From: DAOTTI01 sp034437795
Lineage (GTDB): Bacteria > Chloroflexota > UBA11872 > UBA12225
DNA: 23,241 nt
Assembly (NCBI GenBank): GCA_034437795.1
Contig: DAOTTI010000156.1
Coordinates: 1 to 23,241, forward strand
Direction: 5' to 3'
Shown here: positions 1 through 6,631 of the stretch, one piece after another
Layout of the letters: each line of letters opens with the position of its first letter
How positions within the stretch are numbered: the stretch's first letter is position 1
The notes under the pieces: model-generated
The model's database searches: none
Told to the model about the DNA's origin: nothing
The model's input: only the letters and a program-made list of their open reading frames with translations
Position numbers and translations under genes: made by a program

Positions 1-89
1 GCGCCGGGCGACACCGCCGGCGGCCGGACGCCGGCCGGCGCGCCCGCTCCCGCCGAACGGGTCACGGTCAGCGGCTGGCTTGCTCTCAT
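1..89 (-). CDS. ABC transporter permease, N-terminal fragment (cut by window edge)
   Basis: This is an open frame running off the left edge of the window. Its ATG at 89 overlaps the TGA of the upstream ATPase gene (ATGA), which is typical of translationally coupled transporter genes. Only 29 residues are visible, beginning MRASQPLTVTRSAGAG. They are Ala/Gly/Pro-rich and contain no membrane segment. Calling it a permease rests on position: a lipoprotein and an ATPase of an NMT1/NitT-TauT-type importer lie directly upstream and the membrane subunit is otherwise missing. Many permeases of this family begin with a cytoplasmic tail before the first helix, which fits. No family motif is visible, so the product is inferred from context. 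Confidence 0.5.
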   Translation of the reverse strand, partial: MRASQPLTVTRSAGAGAPAGVRPPAVSPG

Positions 90-1000
90 TGGCTGGCGTC
101 CTCCAGGGCCATCCTGGCGCGCGACATGAGGTGAAAGGCGCGCTCCGAGCGCTTCAGCTCGCGCGAGCGCGGCCTGGGCAGGTCGATCGCCAGGTCCGCG
201 GCCACCCGGCCCGGCCGTCGGGTCAGCACCACCACGCGGTCGCTGAGATAGACCGCCTCCTCGAGGCTGTGGGTGACGAACAGGACCGCCGCCCCCGTGC
301 GTTCCCAGATGCGCAAGAGCTCATCGTTGAGCCGGTCGCGAGTGAGCTCGTCGACGGCGGCGAACGGCTCGTCCATGAGCAGCAGCGACGGCTGGAGGGC
401 CAGCGCCCGCGCGATCGCCACCCGCTGGCGCATCCCGCCGGACAGCTGGGCCGGGCGCGCTCGCTCGAACCCCGTCAATCCGACCAGGTGGATCAGCTCC
501 AGGGCCCGTTCGCGCCGCCTGGCCGCCGGCCAGCGGGCGATCTCCAGAGGCAGCCAGACGTTACTCTCCACCGTGCGCCACGGCAGGAGCACGGGGTCCT
601 GAAAGACGACGCAGAAGTCGCGGGCGCGGCGCGCCTCGGCCGGCGGCCGGCCCAGCACGCTGACCGTGCCGGTCGTGGGCGCAATGACGTCGGCCGCCAG
701 CCGGAGCAGGGTCGACTTCCCGCACCCCGAGGGCCCGATGAGCGAGACGAACTCGCCTCGGCCGACGGCCAGCGTCACGTCTCTCACCGCCTCCACCGGC
801 CCGTGCGGCCCCTGAAACGTAACGCCGCAGCGCTGAAACGCCAGGGCCGGCTCGGCCCCGGTCGGCGCCGGAGGGGGCAGGGGGTCGGCCGGCACCGTGA
901 GAGACGGCGCGGCCGCCGGCGACCGCTGCCGGTCGTGCTCCGGCCAGCGCGCCGGCCTGGTCAGGAGGCGACGGAGTGCTGCCGCGGCGATGGTGGCCAC
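86..1000 (-). CDS. ABC transporter ATP-binding protein (NitT/TauT/SsuB type)
   Basis: This is the ATPase subunit energising the importer encoded around it, 304 residues from a GTG start. Visible motifs are Walker A GPSGCGKST (89-97), Q-loop FQDPVLLPW (about 133-141), signature LSGGMRQR (186-193), Walker B LLLMDEP (206-212) and the H-loop histidine in FVTHSLEEA (H244). 'DPVLLPWRTVESNV' is typical of the nitrate/taurine/sulfonate/HMP subfamily. The first 50 residues are a Pro/Ala-rich extension not usual in the family. The GTG directly abuts the TAG of the upstream binding-protein gene, without a clear ribosome site of its own, so translation may start further in (another GTG lies at 895). It is followed by the permease start with an ATGA overlap. 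The substrate cannot be told from this subunit. Confidence 0.93.
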   Translation of the reverse strand: MATIAAAALRRLLTRPARWPEHDRQRSPAAAPSLTVPADPLPPPAPTGAEPALAFQRCGVTFQGPHGPVEAVRDVTLAVGRGEFVSLIGPSGCGKSTLLRLAADVIAPTTGTVSVLGRPPAEARRARDFCVVFQDPVLLPWRTVESNVWLPLEIARWPAARRRERALELIHLVGLTGFERARPAQLSGGMRQRVAIARALALQPSLLLMDEPFAAVDELTRDRLNDELLRIWERTGAAVLFVTHSLEEAVYLSDRVVVLTRRPGRVAADLAIDLPRPRSRELKRSERAFHLMSRARMALEDASQ

Positions 1001-2077
1001 CTATGGGAGCTTGCCCGCACGATTGAGGATCTCAAACGTCACCACGTCGTCGAGGTTTAACGGCCGCTCTAGCTGCCTGGTCTGGTGCAGCAGGATGTCA
1101 TGCCCGCGCTCCCAGACGGCACGCTCCATCCAGAAGAGGCCCCGTTGCTGGGTGAGCTCCGTCCGGATCAGGGGCGTCTCGCGCTTGAGCTCGATAAGCT
1201 GGTTGGTCAGGTCCAGTCCTTCGCCGTACTTCTCGACCACCAGCCGAGCCGTCTCTTCTGGGTTCTTGAGCGCATAGTCCCAGCCCCGCGCCGATGCCCG
1301 CAGCCAGCCGGCCAGCAGGTCTTTCTTGTCGCGAATGGTGTCGTCGAGCGCGAAGGGCGTGTTCCAGTAGAAGGTGAAACCGAGGTCGGCGTAGGGGACA
1401 TAGCCCACCTTCTCCCCCTGCTGCTCCAGGACGACGACCTGGTTGGTGACCAGACCGGTCAGCACGTCCACCTGGCCGGTGAGCAGGGGCTGGATGTCGA
1501 AGCCCACGGTCACCAGGGTGACGTCGTCGAGCGACATGCGGTTCATGGTCAGGATGGCTTCCGTGCTGGCCCGCGCCGTCTGCTGAATGCCGATCCGCTT
1601 GCCCTTGAAGTCCTGGATGCCCTTGATGCCGGACTTCTCCAGCCACAGGAAGCACCCCGGCCCTTTCTGGAAGAGCGCGCCGAAGGCCTTGACGGGGATG
1701 CCCTGCGATCTGGCCAGCATCAACGAGAGCCCGCCGGAGAGGCCGATCAGGTCGGCCCTGGTGCTGACGGCCTGGACCTCGTTCAGGTTCTGGGCGGCCC
1801 CATTGATGGTGAGATCGATCCCTTCGTCGCGGTAATAGCCCTTATCCAGGGCGACGAAGAACCCGGCGAACTCGGTGTTCTTGATCCAGGAGAGGCGCAG
1901 GCTGGCCTTCTCCACCGGCCGCGGCGATGGCGGTGACGTCGCTGTCGCCGCGCCGGGGCCGGTGGCGCCCTCGCTGCGACATCCGGCCAGGCCCAGGGCG
2001 GCGACGGACGCAAGACCGGCCGCCAGCGCGGCGCGCCGGCCGCGGGGCAGCAGGACGGTCAGCTTCTGCCTGGACAT
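1001..2077 (-). CDS. ABC transporter substrate-binding lipoprotein, NMT1/THI5-like
   Basis: Extracytoplasmic solute receptor of the importer, 358 residues. An Arg-rich n-region and hydrophobic stretch end in a lipobox LAGC (Cys33), so it should be a lipid-anchored protein. Mature residues about 58-90 read LRLSWIKNTEFAGFFVALDKGYY, split here as LRLSWIKNTEF and AGFFVALDKGYY. This is the signature opening of NMT1/THI5-type receptors (ThiY for HMP pyrimidine, RibY for riboflavin, SsuA/TauA for sulfonates). The WxxNTxFAGFxVAxxKGYY form is closest in style to the ThiY/RibY branch, but the substrate is not proven. The ATG has GAGGAG nine bases upstream. The gene lies 38 bp after a TetR gene and abuts the ATPase gene, so all four are probably one transcript. 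Confidence 0.9.
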   Translation of the reverse strand: MSRQKLTVLLPRGRRAALAAGLASVAALGLAGCRSEGATGPGAATATSPPSPRPVEKASLRLSWIKNTEFAGFFVALDKGYYRDEGIDLTINGAAQNLNEVQAVSTRADLIGLSGGLSLMLARSQGIPVKAFGALFQKGPGCFLWLEKSGIKGIQDFKGKRIGIQQTARASTEAILTMNRMSLDDVTLVTVGFDIQPLLTGQVDVLTGLVTNQVVVLEQQGEKVGYVPYADLGFTFYWNTPFALDDTIRDKKDLLAGWLRASARGWDYALKNPEETARLVVEKYGEGLDLTNQLIELKRETPLIRTELTQQRGLFWMERAVWERGHDILLHQTRQLERPLNLDDVVTFEILNRAGKLP

Positions 2078-2115
2078 CTCCCGTTGCTCCTCACCGCAAT
2101 GGCCGACGCTCAGGG

Positions 2116-2895
2116 TCAGGCCGAGCGACTGGCCTCGCGCTCAGCCTGTTCACCGAGCGGGGCGCTCTCCTGCTTTGCGCCAGCGTCTGCATCTGGATGA
2201 GCACCTTGCCCCACTGTCGCTGGGTCTGCGAGCGGGGCGCGCTCCGCGTGTGCATGAGCGGGCCCTGGCTCCGCGCCGATGCTGCGCAGCAGCAGTTCCC
2301 TGAGCACCGGCGCCACACGCTCCAACGGCTCGGGCTGCCCCGTGTAGAGCCAGCGGACCACCACCTCGTTCAGGGCCCCCATCCAGGCGCAGGCCACCAG
2401 CTCCGTGTCCGGCACGCGGGCGGCCAGCGGCCCCTGGGCGAGGGCCTGATCGAGCTCGCGCTTGATCAAGGCGATGAAGCGGGCGTGCACGGCCAGCAGG
2501 CGCTGATCCATGGCGTGGCCCAGGCCGGCCGCCTCCACCAGCAGCAGGCGCGCCAGCCGCCGGCGCTGGGCGAAGGCGCTGACGACGGCCTGCAGGGCGG
2601 CATCGAGCCGGCGCACGGGATCCGTTTCCGCGGCCATGGCTTGCTCCACCCGCGAGAGCAGGCGGGCGGTCAGGTGGTCGAGCAGGGCCACGAAGATGCC
2701 TTGCTTGTTGGGGAAGTGGAAGTAGAAGGCCCCCTTTGAGGTGTCCGATGCGCGCACGATGTCGTCCACGGCTGCGCCGTAGAAGCCCTTCTCGGCGAAG
2801 ACGTCCGCCGCCGCCTCCAGGATGCGCTCGCGGGTGGCATCGGCGACGCCATGCCCCGGGGGCCGCCCGGCCCGCTTGTGACGAAGGAGTGCCAT
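2116..2895 (-). CDS. TetR/AcrR-family transcriptional regulator
   Basis: DNA-binding repressor, 259 residues from the ATG at 2895. The helix-turn-helix lies at about 21-67: TRERILEAAADVFAEKGF, then AVDDIVRASDTSKGAFYFHF and PNKQGIF, a textbook TetR N-terminus. The C-terminal ligand/dimer domain follows. The last ~45 residues form an Ala/Glu-rich low-complexity tail beyond the usual 190-220 residue length. The frame stays open 179 codons upstream, but that part covers palindromic repeats and has no TetR homology. The ATG at 2895 has a purine-rich GAGAGGCAGG before it and sits where TetR proteins normally begin. It is the first gene before the NMT1-type importer (38-bp gap), suggesting that it controls its own operon. 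Confidence 0.92.
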   Translation of the reverse strand: MALLRHKRAGRPPGHGVADATRERILEAAADVFAEKGFYGAAVDDIVRASDTSKGAFYFHFPNKQGIFVALLDHLTARLLSRVEQAMAAETDPVRRLDAALQAVVSAFAQRRRLARLLLVEAAGLGHAMDQRLLAVHARFIALIKRELDQALAQGPLAARVPDTELVACAWMGALNEVVVRWLYTGQPEPLERVAPVLRELLLRSIGAEPGPAHAHAERAPLADPATVGQGAHPDADAGAKQESAPLGEQAEREASRSA

Positions 2896-3192
2896 GCCCT
2901 GCCTCTCAGACCATCCGCCCGCAGAATCGACGCACGGGTCTATTTTGCCCTGCCGGCAGCCGGCCCGGCAACGGCCGCCGTGCGGCGGGCAGCCCTCACC
3001 CCCTTCGGTCGCAGCCGCGCCGCACCACTGCTCCACTCGTCCCCACCGTGCGGTTTGGCCGCGCCGCCTCCTCTCCCGCACACGGAAAAGGGGGAATAAG
3101 GGCCACGGCTGTGGGGCTGGGCTCCACCGCCCCCGCTCTGACACGGACAGGGGGATACAGGTCATGGTCTGGCGCGAGCCAGATCTTTTCGT

Positions 3193-3219
3193 GCGCGCAA
3201 CTGCCCGCGCGCAACTGCC
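3193..3219. repeat. 13-base direct repeat, period 14
   Basis: GCGCGCAACTGCC occurs at 3193-3205 and again at 3207-3219. Its core GCGCAACTG recurs at 7383-7391 just after another CCCTCTCCC palindrome, and a related CCCAACTGCC lies near 3386. It may be a flanking module of the same dispersed repeat family. Confidence 0.7.
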
Positions 3220-3260
3220 AAGGGCGTAATCCCTTATTCCGGCCGGTGCGCTGGTGAGTC

Positions 3261-3281
3261 CCGTCTCCCTGCGGGAGACGG
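3261..3281. repeat. Palindromic repeat, 9-bp arms (CCGTCTCCC)
   Basis: A perfect inverted repeat: CCGTCTCCC, a 3-base loop (TGC), GGGAGACGG. It belongs to the palindrome group scattered through the intergenic spaces of this window and lies about 40 bp from a CCCTCTCCC member. No U-run follows on either strand, so it is not a classical terminator. Confidence 0.75.
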
Positions 3282-3321
3282 CTAGGGGCGCACGCTCACG
3301 CGCGGGCCGACCGTTCCGTTC

Positions 3322-3342
3322 CCCTCTCCCACAGGGAGAGGG
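3322..3342. repeat. Dispersed palindrome CCCTCTCCC-ACA-GGGAGAGGG
   Basis: Perfect 9-bp arms with a 3-base loop, followed by CGAGGGCTCCGC. The same arms recur at 7354-7374 and, with one loop change, at 7416-7436. Degenerate copies occur near 7986, 11257 and 18573. All lie between genes. Confidence 0.85.
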
Positions 3343-3404
3343 CGAGGGCTCCGCGACACCAACTGACGCGGAAGCGCTCCGCGCACCCAACTGCCCCGCC
3401 GTGG

Positions 3405-3433
3405 TTGACGCGCGGGGGCGGAGCGCGTACAAT
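3405..3433 (+). promoter_or_regulatory. Sigma70-type promoter of the sulfurtransferase-TVP38 operon
   Basis: A -35 hexamer TTGACG (3405-3410), exactly 17 bases, then a -10 hexamer TACAAT (3428-3433). Each hexamer differs from consensus at one position. Transcription should start near 3440, giving a leader of about 60 bases before the ATG at 3504. The same -35, the same 17-base spacer and a related downstream palindrome occur at 22616-22680. Confidence 0.75.
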
Positions 3434-3445
3434 AACCGTGCTGCA

Positions 3446-3467
3446 CTAAGTCAATCGACTTAGTCAA
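3446..3467 (+). promoter_or_regulatory. Operator-like palindrome just downstream of the promoter
   Basis: Inverted repeat CTAAGTC-AATC-GACTTAG (3446-3463) followed by TCAA. It begins 12 bases after the -10 box, where a bound repressor would block initiation or early elongation. Aligned without gaps to 22657-22678 it matches 16 of 22 positions (CTAAnTnAnTCGAC, then nnAnTCAA). The regulator is not identified. GACT/AGTC half-sites are reminiscent of Rrf2-family sites, but that is only a suggestion. Confidence 0.6.
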
Positions 3468-3503
3468 GATTACGGCAGCAGATGTGGCGAGGAGGGAGAA
3501 CCG

Positions 3504-4469
3504 ATGAGTGCTCCAGAGAGTGGCTGGGCCATCCGCCTTGGACGGCGCCGGGCGGTCGGCCTGCTGAGCGCGAGCGCGCTGGTGGTGGCGGCCTGCCGCG
3601 CCCCCGGCGCGGGGTCCGGCGCAGGAGCGCCAGCGCCGCAGGGCCAAGGGGTGAGCTTCGCCAACCCCAACCTGATCGTGACCGCGGAATGGCTCCTGCA
3701 GCACCTCAATGACCCCAAGCTGCGCATCGTGGACGCGCGCCCCGCGGCGGACTACCAGAAAGGGCACATCCCCGGCGCGGTGAGCCTGCCCGTGGTCGAT
3801 ACCTTCGACCCCAGCAAGGACCGCAACTACCCCGACACGAAGGAGAAGCTGGAGGCGCTCTTCGGCAGCAAGGGGATCGGCAACGACATCCGCGTGATCA
3901 CCTACGACAACGGGAACGGGACGGATACCCAGGCCTCGCGCCTCTTCTGGACGCTGGAATACGCCGGGCATCCCAACGTGGCTTATCTCAACGGGGGGCT
4001 GCGCGCCTGGCAGGAGGCTAAGGGCGAGGTGGTGACGGACGTGCCGGCGGTATCGCCCGCCAAGTTCGTGGCCAAGATCGACCCCGCCAAGCTGCCCACC
4101 AAGGAGCAGTGCCTGGTCGCCATCAACGACAAGAGCAAGGTGATCCTGGATAGCCGGTCGCCGGAGGAGTATCGCGGCGAGGACGTGCGGGCCAAGTTTG
4201 GCGGCCACATCCCCGGCGCGGTCAACATCGACTACCGCCTCAACTTCGCCCCAACCGGCGCCCTCAAGGACGCCGCCAGCCTGAAGGCGCTCTATGAGAG
4301 CAAGGGCGTGACCCGCGACAAGGAGGTCATCGCCCACTGCCAGACCGGCCAGCGGTCCTCGGTGTCGTACCTCGTGCTGCGCCTGCTGGGCTATCCCAAG
4401 GTCGGTAACTACGCCGGCTCCTGGGTGGAGTGGGGCAACGACCCGACCACGCCCAAGACGCAAGGCTGA
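3504..4469 (+). CDS. Sulfurtransferase with two rhodanese domains, lipoprotein
   Basis: Thiosulfate/3-mercaptopyruvate-type sulfurtransferase, 321 residues. The signal GRRRAVGLLSASALVVAAC ends in a lipobox with Cys31, so the enzyme should be anchored outside the membrane. The N-terminal rhodanese domain (about 60-165) has VDARPAADYQKGHIPGAVSL and no active cysteine. The C-terminal domain (about 185-310) has LDSRSPEEYRG and HIPGAVNIDY and the catalytic loop HCQTGQRSS with Cys279. The CQTGQR loop differs from the CRKGVT and CGSGVTA loops of classical rhodanese and mercaptopyruvate enzymes, so the sulfur donor is uncertain. The ATG follows GGAGGGAG. The gene is first after the promoter/operator at 3405-3467 and is followed 12 bp later by the TVP38 gene. 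A cytoplasmic relative starts at 23113. Confidence 0.93.
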   Translation: MSAPESGWAIRLGRRRAVGLLSASALVVAACRAPGAGSGAGAPAPQGQGVSFANPNLIVTAEWLLQHLNDPKLRIVDARPAADYQKGHIPGAVSLPVVDTFDPSKDRNYPDTKEKLEALFGSKGIGNDIRVITYDNGNGTDTQASRLFWTLEYAGHPNVAYLNGGLRAWQEAKGEVVTDVPAVSPAKFVAKIDPAKLPTKEQCLVAINDKSKVILDSRSPEEYRGEDVRAKFGGHIPGAVNIDYRLNFAPTGALKDAASLKALYESKGVTRDKEVIAHCQTGQRSSVSYLVLRLLGYPKVGNYAGSWVEWGNDPTTPKTQG

Positions 4470-4481
4470 TAGGTCGCTGCC

Positions 4482-5531
4482 TTGAGCCCGGCTCCCATTC
4501 GCCCTACCGGACGAGGCTGGCTGCCGCTGGCCAGCCTGGTGGCCCTGCCCTACGTCGTCACCAGCCTGGTGGTCATGCTCAACTCCATTGGCAACGCCAC
4601 GGGGGTGGTGTGGCTGCCCAGCTTCCCGAGCTGGTACTACGCCGCCAGCCGCGTCCTCTACTGGCCCTTCCAGCCGTACTTCGCCCTGCTGCAGCCCCTG
4701 CAGGCGAACCCGGCCGTGAGCTACATGGCCTACGCCTTCGTCAGCCGCGCCCCCTTCGTCCTGGGCGGCCTGGCGATCCTGACGCTCACGGGGGCGAGGT
4801 ACGGCGTGTACCGCCACCTGGCCAGTCGGCGCGCCGCGGTGGTCGGCCTGATGATCCTGGCCCTGCTTCTGTATGGCCTGCTGAGGCCGGTGCGGGAGGT
4901 GGTGAACGCGGGGATCGAGGCCCTTGACCCGCGCGACGTGAGCCGCTTACGTGACTACCTGCTGCGCTTCGGCCTGTGGGCGCCGGCCGTCTCGTTTCTG
5001 CTGATGGTGCTGCAGTCGGTCGCCGCGCCCCTGCCGGCCTTCGTCATCACCCTGGCCAACGGGCTGCTGTTCGGGGCCTTCTGGGGGGCAGTGCTGTCCT
5101 GGAGCAGCGCCATGGTCGGAGCGGCGCTCTGCTTCGGCATCGCCCGCGTGCTGGGGCGGCCGCTGGTGGAGCGCCTGGTGGGTCAGAGGCCGCTGGCCAG
5201 GGCCGACGCCTTCTTCGAACGCTACGGGAGCCACGCCGTGCTCATCGCCCGCCTGATCCCGCTGATCTCCTTCGACGTAGTGAGCTACGCCGCGGGGCTG
5301 ACAAGGATCTCGCTCGGTCGCTTCCTGCTGGCCACCGGTATCGGGCAGCTCCCCGCCACGATCGCCTACTCCGTCCTGGGGGAGAACCTGACCACTGGGT
5401 CGCAGCTCGGCCTGTGGGCCATCGGCGTCATTGCTTCGCTGCTGGTGCTCGGCCTGGCCGTCAAGCACCGCGTGGAGCGGAGCCTGCCGGCACGGAGCGC
5501 TGTCCCCCGTCCGGCGCCATCGTCGCAATGA
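4482..5531 (+). CDS. TVP38/TMEM64 (VTT domain) membrane protein with extra N-terminal membrane module
   Basis: Integral membrane protein of the DedA/TVP38 'VTT' superfamily, 349 residues from a TTG start. Family members act in lipid transport or scrambling. The VTT region is at about 183-300: ANGLLFGAFWGAVLSWSSA, then FFERYGSHAVLIARLIPLIS and SFDVVSYAAGLTRISLGRF, with the glycine-rich re-entrant loops and conserved Arg/Pro. A normal TVP38 protein would begin near residue 118 (AAVVGLMILALLLYGLL). The first ~117 residues carry at least two further hydrophobic segments (about 14-36 and 87-105) and an aromatic-rich loop with no family I recognise. Only a weak AGG precedes the TTG, so the start is uncertain, but the frame shows membrane-protein character from residue 13 on. 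It lies 12 bp after the sulfurtransferase gene. Confidence 0.88.
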   Translation: MSPAPIRPTGRGWLPLASLVALPYVVTSLVVMLNSIGNATGVVWLPSFPSWYYAASRVLYWPFQPYFALLQPLQANPAVSYMAYAFVSRAPFVLGGLAILTLTGARYGVYRHLASRRAAVVGLMILALLLYGLLRPVREVVNAGIEALDPRDVSRLRDYLLRFGLWAPAVSFLLMVLQSVAAPLPAFVITLANGLLFGAFWGAVLSWSSAMVGAALCFGIARVLGRPLVERLVGQRPLARADAFFERYGSHAVLIARLIPLISFDVVSYAAGLTRISLGRFLLATGIGQLPATIAYSVLGENLTTGSQLGLWAIGVIASLLVLGLAVKHRVERSLPARSAVPRPAPSSQ

Positions 5532-5601
5532 CCGGCGCCGGACGCACCGCGTCTCGTAGCGACAGGCATCAGACAAGGATTGACACGCACCAGGGAGACC
5601 A

Positions 5602-6609
5602 ATGGCCGTCATCGAAGCCCCTGCCCCCACCCCTGCCCCGGCCCTGGCCGCCACCCACCGCGGCCAGGGCCGGCCCGCCCCGCACACCGGCCGCCGCCGG
5701 ACCATGGCCCAGATCGGCCTGCGGGCCGCCGCCAGCGGGGCGCTCCTGGCGCTGATCTTCTGGCGCTTCGGCACCGCCGAGGTGCTGGCCACGCTGCGGG
5801 GGGCCGACGCAGGCTGGATCGCGCTCAGCGCCGCGCTGGTGGTGCTCGCCCTGTGGGTCAGCGCCTGGAAGTGGGGCGTCTTACTGTGCGCCCATGGCCT
5901 GTGCGTGCCGGTGCGGCGCCTGTTCGGCTCCTATCTGATCGGGCTGTTCTTCAACAACTTCCTGCCGTCCAACATCGGGGGCGACGTGGTGCGCGTGCAC
6001 GACGTCGGCCGGATCACTGGCCGGCCAGCGGTGGCCGCGGCGTCGGTGATCGGGGAGCGGCTGCTGGCCGGACTGGCCCTGGCGCTAACCGCTGCGGGGG
6101 CCCTGCTGTTCAACGCCACCGCCTCGCGCCAGGTGGGCGGGAGCGTGGCGCTGGTCCTGGCCGTCTTCGCCGGCCTCAGCGCGCTGGTCGCGTCGTCGCG
6201 CGTTCGTGCCCGCGCCGGCCGTCTTGTTCCCTGGCTGCGGGGCAGCGTCGTGGGGCGAGTGGCCGGCCACATGGGCGAGGCCTTTGGCGACCGGCAGGCG
6301 GTGGCCAAGGTGCTGGCGCTGTCGTTCGCCTTCCAAGCGGTCGTCGTCCTGGTCGGCTGGACGACGCTCCTGGCGGTGGGGGCGCCGGTGACGCTGGCGG
6401 CGTGCTTCGCGTTCATCCCCATCATCTCCGCCCTGCAGCTGGTGCCGATCTCACTGAACGGCCTGGGCGTGCGCGAAGGGGCCTATGTCTTCTTCTTCGG
6501 GACCATCGGCGTGGCCGCCGGCCAGGCGGTGGCCGCGTCGCTGCTCTTTGGTCTGGTGGTGACGGCCGTCAGCCTCGCCGGGGGTGTGCTCTTCGTCGCC
6601 CGGCGCTGA
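5602..6609 (+). CDS. Lysylphosphatidylglycerol synthase transmembrane (UPF0104/flippase-like) protein
   Basis: Polytopic membrane protein, 335 residues, of the LPG_synthase_TM family. This is the membrane (lipid-flipping) half of MprF, here without the soluble aminoacyl-transferase half. Diagnostic motifs are NNFLPSNIGGDVVRVHDV (about 118-135), the late LNGLGVREGAYVFFF, and an ERLLAGLAL segment between them. The ATG at 5602 follows CAGGGAGACCA. The first 34 residues are a Pro/Ala tail, and an alternative ATG at 5704 would begin right before the first helix. A 70-bp gap separates it from the TVP38 gene, and the glycosyltransferase gene begins 22 bp after its stop. Context suggests a role in moving or modifying an envelope lipid or glycolipid; the substrate is unknown. 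Confidence 0.9.
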   Translation: MAVIEAPAPTPAPALAATHRGQGRPAPHTGRRRTMAQIGLRAAASGALLALIFWRFGTAEVLATLRGADAGWIALSAALVVLALWVSAWKWGVLLCAHGLCVPVRRLFGSYLIGLFFNNFLPSNIGGDVVRVHDVGRITGRPAVAAASVIGERLLAGLALALTAAGALLFNATASRQVGGSVALVLAVFAGLSALVASSRVRARAGRLVPWLRGSVVGRVAGHMGEAFGDRQAVAKVLALSFAFQAVVVLVGWTTLLAVGAPVTLAACFAFIPIISALQLVPISLNGLGVREGAYVFFFGTIGVAAGQAVAASLLFGLVVTAVSLAGGVLFVARR

Positions 6610-6631
6610 TCGGTCGCGGCGCGGGCTGGGC

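Larger units (their letters stand above)
2896..3404. other. Intergenic region upstream of the TetR operon; short repeats, no gene seen
   Basis: About 510 bp with no convincing gene. It must hold the minus-strand promoter of the TetR-ABC operon, but no strong -10/-35 pair is obvious; an AAAATA-like -10 on the minus strand near 2947 is weak. The right half holds a 13-base direct repeat (3193-3219), a CCGTCTCCC palindrome (3261-3281) and a CCCTCTCCC palindrome (3322-3342). Open frames through this stretch on both strands are rich in Arg/Pro/Ser and look like non-coding high-GC sequence. Confidence 0.6.

Noticed and set aside
2896..3432. 179-codon N-terminal extension of the TetR frame
   Set aside because: It runs through palindromic repeats, has no homology, and the ATG at 2895 with its purine-rich leader is where TetR proteins begin.
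3282..4817. Long open frame antisense to the sulfurtransferase and TVP38 genes (511 codons, minus)
   Set aside because: It mirrors codon bias of the real genes in high-GC DNA. The translation is rich in His/Gln/Arg/Gly without domains, and the plus-strand genes have clear motifs.
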